In this document: positions 9,094 through 18,982 of the stretch, piece by piece
Layout of the letters: every line of letters begins with the position of its first letter
Position numbering within the stretch: position 1 is the first letter of the stretch
Origin: Larix sibirica
Lineage: Eukaryota; Streptophyta; Pinopsida; Pinales; Pinaceae
Reading direction: 5' to 3'
Length of the DNA stretch: 21,728 nucleotides
Assembly: GCA_004151065.3 (NCBI GenBank)
Contig: NWUY0300008303.1
Span: 10,490 to 32,217 of the forward strand
Position numbers and translations under genes: made by a program
The notes under the pieces: generated by a model
What the model was told of the DNA's origin: nothing
Database searches by the model: none
The model's input: only the letters and a program-made list of their open reading frames with translations

Positions 9094-9306
9094 GGTTCGA
9101 AGGAAACCACAGGCCTCAAGACTTCCTATTTTAAACTCACCCCTGCTCGTATTCAACAGGAGCTTGTCAACAATGAGGAATGGTTGAAAAATGAACGCAA
9201 CTGCACCCATGATGCCGATATCTAGGAAAACATGGGCCCTTTTGTTCCCAATCCTGGGAACATTAGAGCTTGAGAAACTAAATACTTCAAGACTATTGCA
9301 CTCTAC
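9094..9306 (+). pseudogene. Unassigned protein-like fragment
   Basis: One frame, opened after a TGA near 9086, reads TSYFKLTPARIQQELVNNEE and continues past a TAG at 9223-9225 as ENMGPFVPNPGNIRA, then a TGA, then ETKYFKTIALY. Two stops in about 70 codons, with sensible composition between them, look like decayed coding sequence. It lies upstream of the gypsy pol remnant on the same strand and could be a gag relic, but no zinc knuckle or other motif confirms that. Confidence 0.25.
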
Positions 9307-9575
9307 TAGCAGATTAAAACACTAATGGTGAAGGTTTTATTGGACATTAAGGAAGGAGCAAAATGAGTTGGTATTTGAATATAACAATAAATTCCTCACC
9401 CATAATCGAAGGATGAAGACCAAGTTGGATGATATCTACAAGGCCACCATAGGGATAGATTTTTTTCAATGGACCCTCAAAGAACCAGTGAGAAGCAGGT
9501 CTCGGCCAACTACTCTCCTGATGACTATGTCACGAAATAAAACTAGCTTCTTCGAGTCTTATCTTTATTATTATC

Positions 9576-10170
9576 AAGGATTTTCCAGTTCCAAAGAATG
9601 CACATGAAGTGCGTAGCTTCATGGGGTTAGCTAGGTATTACCGAAGGTTCATGGAATGGTTCTACAAGATTGCGAAAACCATTACCACCTTGCAGTGCAA
9701 GGGAATCAGATATGAATGGACCAATGATTATGATGTTGCTTTTGCAAAGCTGAAAAAGATTGCTAACTAGTGCGCTAATTCTACTCATGTATAATATGGA
9801 TAAAGACTTCACGGTATGCACAAATGCTTTGAAACAAGGATTGGGTGTGGTATTAATGCAAGAAGGTGGACTAATAGTTTATGCATCCCATTAGTTGAAA
9901 TCTCATGAGGATATCTACACCATGCATGATTTATAGTTGGCAGTAATTATGTCGGCTCTAAAGTTGTGGAGGCACTACCTTGTAGGGTGAAGCTTCACAC
10001 TCAAGAGTGACCATCAAAGCTTACAATACATTTTTGCACAACGGGATTTCAATTCTAAGTAGAGGAAATTGAGTGAATTTATGAGCGAGTATCACTTTGG
10101 TGTAACATACATTAAGGGAAAGGAGAACATAGTGGTCGATGCCCTAAGTAGAAGACAGAGGCTCTTCTCC
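9576..10170 (+). pseudogene. gypsy reverse transcriptase C-terminus and RNase H
   Basis: The reverse transcriptase tail reads FMGLARYYRRF and YEWTNDYDVAFAKLKK. After a one-base frame change near 9755 the RNase H domain reads MDKDFTVCTNALKQGLGVVL, in which the usual TDAS active-site aspartate is Asn (G-to-A). It continues YASH-stop-LKSHED, ALKLWRHYLVG, SDHQSLQYIFAQRDF and ends in VVDALSRRQR. Stops occur at several positions that are normally Gln, Glu, Lys or Arg. RNase H would degrade RNA during cDNA synthesis; this one cannot. Confidence 0.85.
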
Positions 10171-10173
10171 TCA

Positions 10174-11182
10174 GTGCTCTTGAAATTCAATTTAAGGGAG
10201 AGAGTGTTGGGACAACTTCTGGGAGATAGTTGGTATCTAAAGGTGACATCAATGCTTCAAAGTGGAAGGCAATCACAACCTACGTATGAAGGATATCATC
10301 TAGAGGCAGATGGATTGTTGCGATTTCAAGGGAGGATATATATCCCTAAGGAAGGGAATATTAGAAACACTATCCTGAGAGAGGCCCATAGAGTAATTTA
10401 CTATGCACATCCAGGGGTGAAAAAGATGTGCGCAGACATAAAGAAGCTCTTCTTTTGGGTAGGCACGAAGCGCGATGTGGTTCAATTTGTCACAAGATGC
10501 CTTGAGTGTCAACATGTAAAAGCTTATCATCACCACCCAACAAAACTTTTGCAACCGCATGACATTCCTATGTCTAAATGGGAGGTAATTTCCTTGGATT
10601 TTATGGTGGATTTTCCCATCACTTCACAGAGACACAACCCTATTTTGGTTGGAGTGGATAAACTTACCAAAACTGGTCATTTCATTCCCATCAAAGATAC
10701 ATATGATGTTTATGCTGTGGCACGAGTGTTTATAAATGAGATCATCTGTTTCCATGGATTTCCTAAGAAAACAATCTTTGACAGGGATTCTTGATTTATG
10801 TCCCAATTTTGGACAAGTATGCAGTTTCCATTGGGGACTCAATTGAACCTAAGTACAACTTATCACCCTGAGCCAGAGGGGAAGACATAGAGGGTAAATC
10901 AAGTGTTAGAAGGTATGCTTAGAATGTATGTTATGGACAAGCAGACCCATTGGAAAAAATATCTTTCTCTGGTAGAGTTTGTGTACAACAATAGTTACCA
11001 TAGCTCCTTTGTGATGCCTCCATATCAAGCTCTGTATGGAAGGCCATGCAAAACACCATTAAGTTGGGATAGGTTATAAGATTGAGTTATAATTGGGCTT
11101 GAGTTGATTCGGGAGATGGAATAGCAAGTGATTCAGCTCAAGCAATGGTTAAAAGAAGCCCGGGATAGACAAAGAGTTATGT
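10174..11182 (+). pseudogene. gypsy integrase zinc-binding and catalytic core
   Basis: The H-x6-H pair (codons 10387-10389 and 10408-10410) and C-x2-C pair (10498-10500 and 10507-10509) form an intact HHCC finger. In the core, aspartate 1 is kept in SLDFMVDFP (10597-10599) and aspartate 2 in FDRDS (10780-10782). A TGA at 10792-10794 replaces the usual Arg just after it (CGA to TGA). The catalytic glutamate position is TAG (10888-10890), in the order YHPEPEGKT-stop-RVNQ. Downstream LVEFVYNNSYHSS and PYQALYGRPCKTPLSW are well kept. It would insert element cDNA if intact. Confidence 0.88.
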
Positions 11183-11186
11183 TGAT

Positions 11187-11635
11187 GTGCATGAAACATA
11201 TAGAAGTTATGAGGTTGGGGATCGGGTGTTTATTCGTATCCGACCGAATAAGAGTACCATTCAATTTGGAGAGCGGACAAAGTTGTCACCACGAATTATA
11301 GGGTCATCCGACATTCTAGAGAGAATCAGACCAACCACATATTGTCTTGCATTGCCACCCTACTTGCATAAAACTCATAATCTATTTCATGTATATGTAT
11401 TGTGGCATTATGTGGCCGACGAGACTCACAAAATTCAATGGAAAGAATTGCAAGTCTTGAATAGGGGAAATTTTATGGTTGAGCCATTATGCATATTGGA
11501 TCGTAGGATTTGATAGCTTAGGCATTGTCTTGTAGACCAAGTAAGGTTCAGTGGGACAAATATAGCCCATGGTCTACTACTTGGGAGGATGCATAAACCA
11601 TAGGTCGGGATTATCTTGCACTATTTCGATTTTAG
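11187..11635 (+). pseudogene. gypsy integrase C-terminus and chromodomain relic
   Basis: The open frame 11187-11513 carries YEVGDRVFIRIRP, KLSPRIIGSSDILERIRPTT, HNLFHVYVL and EPLCILDRR, the usual C-terminal end of gypsy integrase. After a TGA and a frame change, 11543-11593 reads KVQWDKYSPWSTTWEDA. This has the W...TWE core of a chromodomain, which in chromoviruses helps direct insertion to chromatin. A TAA follows, then GRDYLALFRF and the final TAG at 11633-11635. Confidence 0.8.
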
Positions 11636-12708
11636 AACAATTAAACGCTTTTTTTCACATCTTTACTTTACTTGTTAGATTCAACTATACTAATGGAACC
11701 AGCATTTTGGACCTACTTATACTTATGCGAAGTTATACAAGAATTTTATTATTTCATGTGATTATGGTTTACGTCATATTATCCCTTTCTATGCGCTTTT
11801 GGTACATGGATACCAGCTAAAAATTTTACAAATGAGAATTTGACATATTGTTACAGTTAACGAGCATGCATGGTTATGTTAAAAACAATTGTTACAAGTT
11901 GGGGATGGCATAAATATATTGTGATCATTATACTTGATTATTTGATCTTGTAAGCTAACTCATTGGTACATCGGCTAGTTCTAGCAAAGTTCCTTTTTTT
12001 ATGATAAGAGGCTACTTCTTATGTCATGGACATCGAGGGTAAAATGATATGCTTGGAATATTCGATGTGAATGGATTATTGGTAATATATACATATGTTA
12101 TGACATGTGGGAAAGTGTTGTGTGTAATAGGTAATGCAATTACCCAACTGGTTATTCATTGACAAAACTCCAAGAACAGTGGTGGCATAGTAAGACTCAA
12201 TATTAGGGATCAATGCTAGATCTATCATGAGGGGTGGAGGAGTTTCCCACTGTTTATCCTCCAAACCTGGAGTTGTGGGAGGGTTGTGGTGGACACTCTC
12301 CCCTAGACATGTGATGACGAATGCCAATTTCCTATTGGGGAAGTTAGGTAAATGTAGTTGATGCTTCCACCTTTGGGTTTTATAGATGGTTAGGACGGTA
12401 TAGCTGACCTCATATCATATTCCAGCAAAGGATTGATAGGATGGGAGTAGAAGTAGGTTAGGGATGATGGGTAAATATAGGTTGGTTATTAACTCGAATT
12501 GGGAAGTAATTTTCTTCTTGTTCTTAGTACTTAGTTGTGTTTATATAAATAAATAAATCCTTTGTTACTACTTGCTTTTGTCCTTGCTACTTAGCAGTGC
12601 TAAAACGTCGAGTGTTGAATGAAGAATGTAATTAATGCTTGATTGTTGTTATTTCATAAGGGTTGCTTGTATCCCCTTTTGACTCTAACTTTGAGACATA
12701 GTTTATTG
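11636..12708. other. Non-coding spacer between gypsy pol and its probable 3' LTR
   Basis: About 1.1 kb with no supportable coding frame. It lies between the end of pol and a polypurine-like run, so it probably belongs to the element's 3' untranslated internal region. An 83-codon minus-strand frame at 12076-12327 has no family resemblance. Confidence 0.5.
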
Positions 12709-12718
12709 AAGGAGGGGT
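12709..12718 (+). promoter_or_regulatory. Polypurine-tract-like run of the gypsy element
   Basis: AAGGAGGGGTG lies just before TGTAATGCCCC, a common plant gypsy LTR start. Second-strand synthesis normally primes from such a run directly upstream of the 3' LTR. Confidence 0.5.
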
Positions 12719-12721
12719 GTA

Positions 12722-13640
12722 TGTAATGCCCCACATTTTGATTCTATTTCTATGCTGCCCATGATTGTTGATGTACATCCAAATAAAGTAATAAATGCAT
12801 TGCATGATTCATATTATTAACATATGTACAAGGTATATTGTGCATGCTAGATACGTGCCCACACTTTGCACGCATGCACTACTGTGCTTATTGGTTTATT
12901 ATATATATTGATCATGCTTATGTGGATTGCTTGATCATGTCTATTATAATTAAGGCTAGGCAATTAAGGTTAATTAAAAAAATATTATTAAATGGATTAA
13001 GAGTAAGAAATAATTGGTAAGTAAGGCATTTAAAATCTCGAGAAAAAATTAAGTTCATTATATAATTGTTGATTTCCACGAGGATTGTTTCTTCTTGATT
13101 TGAGTTGGTGGATTACGATAGAATAATTATGTCATTGAATGGTGTGCCATGAATATTAAATAGTTTAATTGGTTAAGTATCGGGGGGTGTGCAAAGTAGA
13201 GGAGGCGGACGAGACTTTGAAGGTTGGGGGGATGACTTAAGGGAGAAGAAACCTTGAGAAAGGGGAGGGAAATTTGGGGGAAAACATAGAGGGTAGATTT
13301 TTGTGGAGGATGTTACTGTGTTTCTATGGGTGAATGTAATGTGCTACTACTTTGTTATTGGAGTTTCGGGCACGGGGGTGAGGAGTTTTCTAGAACTGGG
13401 GAGCTAGAGAGACTGTTCCCAATGGCTGGGTGGTTAGACTCAGTTGGGTAGATGTAAATTTGCAATAAATCCAAAGTTGTTGGGAGCCTGCCTTGGACTC
13501 ATCAATCGAGAGAGGCAAATATTTTTCTTGTAGATTTTCAAGTCGTGGTAAATTTATATTCAAGTTGTGGAAATTTTATTTTAAAGATTCTTTGGAACTA
13601 TAATTTAAATTTTAGATTAAAAGAGTGTTATGGTCAATCT
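12722..13640 (+). mobile_element. Probable 3' LTR of the gypsy element, right end uncertain
   Basis: It begins TGTAATGCCCCACATTTTG after a purine run, as in many plant gypsy LTRs, and is downstream of pol on the same strand. An AATAAA at 13464-13469 could be its polyadenylation signal. I could not locate the CA end or a second LTR, so the right boundary given is only a guess, and the LTR call itself is structural. No open frame in it is convincing. Confidence 0.4.
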
Positions 13641-14156
13641 CCTGCATAGTTGATAATGAACGAAATTACTTTAATTTATGGCTAGATGTTAAAACACACA
13701 AAAATAAAGAAAGCGAAAATCATAATGCTAAACCAAACAGACAAAAAATCAAGTATTGCATTTAATTTCAATGTGTTTACATCTGAAGAACATTTTAACA
13801 TTCTATTTAGGTTTTAGAAACATATTTCTTTCCCTTGGTTTGTGGGGGGGGTCCTACATGCATACCTATAATTTCGCACACCAAAAGTTGAAAAGTTTTA
13901 TAAGATGCCACAAAAAACTCTACCCTTAAAACCCCATAATAAGTGTTGCATTGCCATTGTTTTGACAAACAAAGATTACCCAAATGAAACAAGCTGGGAT
14001 GGAAGATAAATTCGTGTGCTCAATTCCCATGACTATACTTGAAACACCAAATAAAACATGAGTACATGGTTAGGGGCTTTGAAACTCATTAAAATTTATA
14101 TTAAACTTAGAATTCCTCATTCAAAGTGCTCTTGCTCCTTCACATGGCATTCACTT
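13641..14156. other. Intergenic stretch, nothing recognised
   Basis: AT-rich, with a run of seven to eight G near 13845. No coding frame, LTR boundary or repeat that I can support. Confidence 0.5.
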
Positions 14157-14379
14157 TGTTAGGTGCCCCAATTGAGCATATAGGGAATTAATACACAAGA
14201 CAGAATAATATAGGCATTAAGCACACATTTCTCATTAACAATTGTATAATATATACAAGAGAATTGTCCCTTGGGTTGCAGATTCCCAAGTGGACTCTTG
14301 GACTCTGGGATGACTCTTGGTCTTCCCGCAATGACTATTGATATTCTTTGCAAGTGAATGGTGCACAATAATCCTAACA
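14157..14379 (-). mobile_element. LTR of the minus-strand family (copy 2), probably solo
   Basis: On the minus strand it runs from TGTTAGGATTATTG to GGCACCTAACA (223 bp), with perfect inverted hexamer ends. It is homologous to the LTR at 3215-3443. The sequence past its end on the minus strand (AAGTGAATGCC...) is not a primer-binding site, and the sequence before its start is not a polypurine tract, so it looks like a solo LTR. Flanking 5-mers (CCTGG and AAGTG on the minus strand) do not match, so no target duplication is seen. Confidence 0.6.
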
Positions 14380-14536
14380 CCAGGGATTAGTCTCTAACAA
14401 AGGCCATCATACCCATCCTTAGTGATCAAAACTTCCTAATACATCCATATCCCTAATTTGATTACAAATATCCCAAAGGGAGATATTGTATAAGGTTTGA
14501 GGCCTAGGTCATAATGACCTTGTTATCTTCCTTTGA

Positions 14537-14541
14537 CCATG
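14537..14541. repeat. Left target-site duplication of copia copy B
   Basis: CCATG directly before the 5' LTR; its partner after the 3' LTR is CCATA at 19385-19389. Copia integrases usually make 5-bp duplications. Confidence 0.7.
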
Positions 14542-14960
14542 TGTTAGTAGGTGAAGTCAATATCCAAATCTCTAACATTTTCCTGTAGAATGGTACAAGA
14601 TTATTTGATTGTGTGGTTCATATGCATCGGAGATGTGGGGGGGGTTGAGGGGTCATATGAGGGGTTTCTAGGTACCCCCTCTTGAGGGTGCGAGGGTAGA
14701 GACCCCGAGGAAAAATTTTATAGACCCTTCTAGTGTATTTCGATTTTTTGTTGAACACTCATATTTATTGTATAAAAGGGAAGTGATCTTTGGAATTGTA
14801 TCACAAGAGAAAAATTAATTGTAAGTTTTTTTTAGTAATAATAAAATATCAAAACTTCCATTTCCCTATGGTTTTACCTATACATAACATAATTTCCACA
14901 TAAATATTGTGTTTTGTTGTTGTTGTTGTTGTTTTATTTTCTTTTTATATTTTTCTAACA
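14542..14960 (+). repeat. 5' LTR of copia copy B
   Basis: Matches the LTR at 3606-4024. TGTTAG and CTAACA ends, TATA box at 14771-14778, AATAAA at 14840-14845 and six TTG units in U5. The matching 3' LTR lacks the TTG run. Confidence 0.93.
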
Positions 14961-14962
14961 TA

Positions 14963-14975
14963 TGGTTTCAAAACC
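14963..14975 (+). promoter_or_regulatory. Decayed tRNA-Met primer-binding site, copy B
   Basis: TGGTTTCAAAACC two bases after the 5' LTR, identical to the site in copy A; 10 of 13 positions match the usual plant copia site. Confidence 0.75.
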
Positions 14976-15022
14976 TGAAAAACTCATGGGCATAGGATTT
15001 TTTGTGAGTGGGAGCCAAAACA

Positions 15023-15697
15023 ATGTCAAATGATTTAACAAAGTTCAAGATCGAGAAGTTTGACGAAAATAATTTCTCCCTATGGAAGATGAACGTGGAG
15101 GATTTGTTGGTTCAGAATGACCAAACCTTAGCCTTGAAAGGATTTGAAAAATAATTGAGAATCATGACGGATGAGGAGTGGATAAAGCTATATGGGGAGG
15201 AAGTTTCTACATTTCATCTTTTCCTAGCATACTTTATCGTGTTTAATGTTGCTAAATTAAAAACCACATAATCCCTTTGGGAGAAAATTGGGAAGTTCTA
15301 TGAGACTAATCAACAACAAATAAGGTTTTCCTAAAAAAATAGATTTATCATCTAAAGATGGAGGGTTCAACTATGGAAGATCATTTGAATGCATTTAACA
15401 CCCTAATCAACAAATTGGTCTCAATTGGTGTAAAGGTGGAGGATGATGATATAGCAATCATTTTACTATATTCTCTCCCAAATACCTAGAACCATATAGA
15501 TGCTATTGACCATCACCCAATCACCATCATGAACTCTAAATATTAATGATGTGGTAGTCCTATATGTGAGAGGTTGATCTAGCTGCAAAACAAGTCAACA
15601 TGGTAGATCACAATCCAAATCTAAGTCCAAAGGACACAATCTAAAACGGAAGTATTTGAATTGTGGGAAACCAGGTCACTTGAGGAAGGACTATTGA
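15023..15697 (+). pseudogene. gag: copia gag remnant, copy B
   Basis: Same as the gag remnant in copy A. The ATG-led frame stops after 43 codons. The zinc knuckle at 15653-15694 has its first and last cysteine codons changed to TAT, and the following Trp position is TGA. Sharing these exact lesions with copy A argues for one ancestral dead element. Confidence 0.85.
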
Positions 15698-15826
15698 CAT
15701 CTGAACAATGAAAATAAGGATGAAAATCCATATCAACCATCAAGTGATGTTAGGACAACATATTGAAAAGAAACATAAACATGTGAGGCTTTCTATCTCA
15801 ATAACAATAGATCTCTTTTATATGCT

Positions 15827-16096
15827 TGGGTTTTGGACTTAGTTGCATCTTTCCATATGTGTCCACATATAGATTGGTTTGTCAAATATTATCCCTATAA
15901 TGGTGGGATGGTCTGCTTGGGTGATGATCACTCTCTAGAAATTGTGGGAAGAGGGGATACTAGGATCAAGTTGGATGATAGGAGACAAAGGAAATTGTGT
16001 GATGTACGACATGTACTGGATCTATGGAATAATTTTCTCTCAATCAAGATGATGGATAAGCTCAGATATTCTACTACCTTCAGTGACAATAGATGA
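15827..16096 (+). pseudogene. copia aspartic protease remnant, copy B
   Basis: Carries D-L-V-A-S in place of the catalytic D-S-G-A-S motif (aspartate codon 15836-15838), then CDVRHVLDLWNNFLS and a TGA at 16094-16096. Identical in sequence to copy A. Inactive. Confidence 0.85.
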
Positions 16097-16217
16097 AAAA
16101 ATACCAAAGAAAACCTCATGGTAGAAAAAAGGAGAATCTTATAGGACCCTGTATCATTTATGCAATGATGCAGTGAAAAATCATGCAACAACAACATAAT
16201 CAAGGAATGTTTTGGAT

Positions 16218-17108
16218 GCAGTGATGTTGTGGCATCAATGACTTGGACATATGAGTGAAAAAGGTTTGAAAAATTCACTTGACCAAGGTATGCTTTTTGG
16301 GATCAAGTCTTGCAATTTAGACTTATGTTAGCAATATATTTTTTGAAAACATAGGAGAATTCATCTTATTGCAAGATCTGGTAAAAGTTCAGGCCTTTTG
16401 CAACTTATTCATTCTAATATATTTGGAACAATCCCCACTCTATAAATAAATGGTTCTACATATTTTCTAACTTTTATAGATAATTATTCTAGAAGAGTGT
16501 GAGTGTACTTTCTAAAAAATAAGTAGGAATCCTTTGAGAAATTTAGGGAGTTCAAGGCACGAGTAGAGAAAATTTTTGGTAAGTTTGTTTTATGTCTTAG
16601 ATAAGATAATGGAGGAGAGTCTTGCTCCAAGGAATTTGACAAATTTTGTACACATGAAGGAATTAATCACTAGAAGATTGCTCCATATACTCCAAAACAA
16701 AATGGTGCGGATGAGCGGATGAATTGCATAGTCATGGAAGGTGCACAAAGCATGCTCAACACATCTAGCTTAGATAATGGATTCCGGGTATAGACCCTTA
16801 ATACAACTATGTATATGATTAAAAAATCGCGTACAACTACATTGGATGGATATGTCTAGAGGATGTTTGGTGTGGTAAGCCAGTTTATTATTCTCATTTG
16901 TATATATTTGGATATGATGCATTTCTCCATGTTCCTAAAGAAAACATATCCAAGCTTGACCTAAAGTCAAGAAAATGTGTTTTTTCTTAGTTATGATAAT
17001 ACAATAAAGGGGTATAGATTGTAGGATCCTACTTAACACAAGGTAATTGTTAGTCGGGATGTTATTTTTAATGAAAAATCCATGCAAATTAAGGAAGGAG
17101 GTATATAA
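16218..17108 (+). pseudogene. copia integrase remnant, copy B
   Basis: Same lesions as copy A: TGA inside the H-x4-H finger (16239-16241), second finger cysteine TAT (16335-16337), first catalytic aspartate Asn (16416-16418), second aspartate (16605-16607) and glutamate (16713-16715) present. The only base I saw differing from copy A falls here: T at 17060 against C at 6124, which turns ACG (Thr or silent context, depending on frame) into ATG. Confidence 0.85.
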
Positions 17109-17336
17109 GACACATGAGATTGTACCTATCTTATTAGAAATGAGTGAAGATAGAAATTAGGCTTTCGATCAACATGAAGAACAACAAGTTTAGCAACCAC
17201 AACTCACAAGATCTACATGTCCCAAGAGATGCCCAGAAAGTGACTCTCTTGATTTATAGTGTTCTTTTTCTTTGTTAACTAATGATGGTGATCCTAGTTC
17301 ATTTCAATCAGCTAGAGAATCTATGAATGTAGATAA

Positions 17337-18027
17337 ATGGAGGAAATCCATAATGAAGAAATAAAAGCACTACACAAGAATAAAACATGGTAACGTGTGG
17401 ATATCCCACCAATAAGAAATATTGTTGGAAACAAGTAGGTGTATAAAGTAAATATTAACAATGATAAGTTGTTGAAACATTGTAAATATCATTTGGTGGA
17501 AAAAGGCTATGTACATAAGTTCGGTATAGATTTCAATGAAATGTTCTCTCCAATTGTGAAAGTTACTACTGTAAGTGTTTTACTTGCACTTGTAGCAACA
17601 TGGGATTTAGAGTTGGAGGAATGGGATGTAAAAAACTACTTTCCTGCATTGTGATCTTGAGGAAGATATTTATATGGATCAACCAAAGGGATATAAATAA
17701 AGAGGAAAATATCATTTGGTTTGCAAACTCAATAAATATCTATATGGATTGAAATAGGTGGCAAGGATGTGGTATAGAAAATTTGACACCTTCATGAAGA
17801 GCCACAGTTTCAATAGAAGTGAAGTTTCTATTTATACATATTATAAGAGGTTTGATTATGGCAGTCTTATTGTATTATTGTTGTATGTTGTTGATATGCT
17901 AGTTTTAGGACCCAACATGAAGAAAATCATTGATCTTAAGGCTCAATTGGATAGGACATTTGAAATGAAGTATTTAGGAGCAATAAATCAAATTCTAGGC
18001 ATGAATATACATAGGGACAGAACATGA
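17337..18027 (+). pseudogene. copia reverse transcriptase remnant, copy B
   Basis: Carries the TAG in place of Trp (17436-17438), the one-base frame change near 17640 and YVVD instead of YVDD (17884-17895), as in copy A. The preserved KFGIDFNEMFSPIVKVTTVS stretch leaves no doubt on the family. Confidence 0.88.
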
Positions 18028-18069
18028 AGAAAGATCTAGATAATTCAAAAGTAAGATAGAGAAAATATT

Positions 18070-18865
18070 ATGCAATGCTTCAATATGCAAAATGAAAAAC
18101 CAATTAGCACCCCACTTCCGGCACACTTCAAGTTCTCTTCTGAACAATGTCCTCGCACAAAAGAAAAGAAGAAAAGCATGTCTCATGTATTGTATTCATC
18201 AACAATAGGGAGCCTCATATTCGCCATGGTGAGCACCATATTGGATATTTCCCAAGTAGTGGGATTTGTTAGCGAGTTGATGGTGAATCTTGGTAAAGAG
18301 CATTGGAATGTTGTGAAGTGGATACTCATATATTTAAGGAGCACTTTAGGTGTTGCTAGTTGCTACAACTTTAAGATTTAAAAATTAAAGGTTTTACATA
18401 TTCTGATTTTGGCAAAGACAAAGGTGGGAAAAAGTATACTACGGGATATACTTTAACTCTTGCTAGTGGAGCTATCAGTTGGACATTAAGTTGCAGCTAG
18501 TGGTGGCCTTATCAACAACTAAAGCAGAATATGTGGTAGCAACTATGGCCAGTAAAAAGGTAATATGGCTAGAGGGATTGATGGATGAATTCAATATGAT
18601 GCACGGGAAGATCACTTTGCATTGTGATAGTCAAAGTGCTATTCAATTAGTGAAGAATCCATTTTTTCATGATTGCATAAATAATATTGATATTAAGTAC
18701 CATTTCATAAGAAAAGTGGTGGAAGAAGATAGAATCATGTTGGAGAACATTTATATTGATTTAAGGAAAGTGGTGGAAGAAGATAAGATCATGTTGGAGA
18801 AAATTAATACTAATGAGAATACTACAAATATTATTACAAAACCATCCAAAACAGAGAAGTTTTAA
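18070..18865 (+). pseudogene. copia connection and RNase H remnant, copy B, complete 3' end
   Basis: The connection segment (18070-18381) matches copy A, ends in TAA, and after a frame change the RNase H part runs open from 18479 to the TAA at 18863-18865. Past the point where copy A breaks it reads AIQLVKNPFFHDCINNIDIK and YHFIRKVVEED, as expected for the copia RNase H end. It then carries an in-frame 54-bp tandem duplication (18713-18820) and finishes NIITKPSKTEKF. The last 128 codons are the longest intact coding piece of the element. Confidence 0.88.
18713..18820 (+). repeat. 54-bp in-frame tandem duplication in RNase H
   Basis: Unit 1 (18713-18766) and unit 2 (18767-18820) both begin AAAGTGGTGGAAGAAGATA and encode K-V-V-E-E-D-x-I-M-L-E-x-I. 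The unit is 18 codons, so the frame is kept. The usual copia RNase H has this segment once. The units differ in their second halves, so the duplication is not recent. Confidence 0.8.
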
Positions 18866-18882
18866 TGGTGCAAAACTTCTCT
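18853..18882 (+). other. Perfect 11-bp hairpin around the pol stop codon
   Basis: AGAGAAGTTTT (18853-18863) and AAAACTTCTCT (18872-18882) are perfect reverse complements with an 8-base loop. The TAA stop at 18863-18865 lies at the stem-loop junction. It could be an RNA structure at the end of the coding region or chance. Confidence 0.5.
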
Positions 18883-18973
18883 GGGATTTTTGAAAAATGT
18901 GATGAAGTTAACATTGGGAAATGGCATGCGAGTGGAAAACATAGGAAAGGAGCTTCATGTATTTCGACTTCAA

Positions 18974-18982
18974 GTGGGAGAA
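18974..18982 (+). promoter_or_regulatory. Polypurine tract of copia copy B
   Basis: The run AAGTGGGAGAA lies directly before TGTTAG of the 3' LTR; the form CAAGTGGGAGA is typical for plant copia elements. It primes second-strand synthesis. Confidence 0.85.

Larger units (their letters stand above)
9576..11635 (+). pseudogene. pol: Ty3/gypsy pol remnant, chromovirus type, 5'-truncated
   Basis: The order is end of reverse transcriptase, RNase H, integrase, chromodomain, which is the gypsy order. It starts abruptly at KDFPVPKNAHEVRSFMGLAR; gag, protease and the catalytic half of reverse transcriptase are absent. A frameshift near 9755 leads to RNase H. The integrase zinc finger and two of three catalytic acids are visible; the third is a stop codon. 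A frameshift near 11170 precedes GDRVFIRIRP and KLSPRIIGSSDILERI. Stops are frequent throughout. The chromodomain remnant places it with chromoviruses; I cannot name the clade. No element encoded here could move. Confidence 0.9.
14347..18638. repeat. Large direct duplication, copy B
   Basis: Partner of 3411-7702 at offset 10,936. It starts inside the minus-strand LTR, covers 162 bp of flank (14380-14541) and the copia element into RNase H. Here the element continues uninterrupted beyond 18638, so this copy looks ancestral and copy A looks derived or mis-assembled. Confidence 0.95.

Noticed and set aside
11569-11820. Plus-strand hydrophobic 83-codon frame after the gypsy pol
   Set aside because: It starts inside the chromodomain relic in another frame; the hydrophobicity comes from T-rich DNA.
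12840-12879. Inverted pair GTGCATGC / GCATGCAC
   Set aside because: Eight bases with a 24-base loop is expected by chance in a window of this size.
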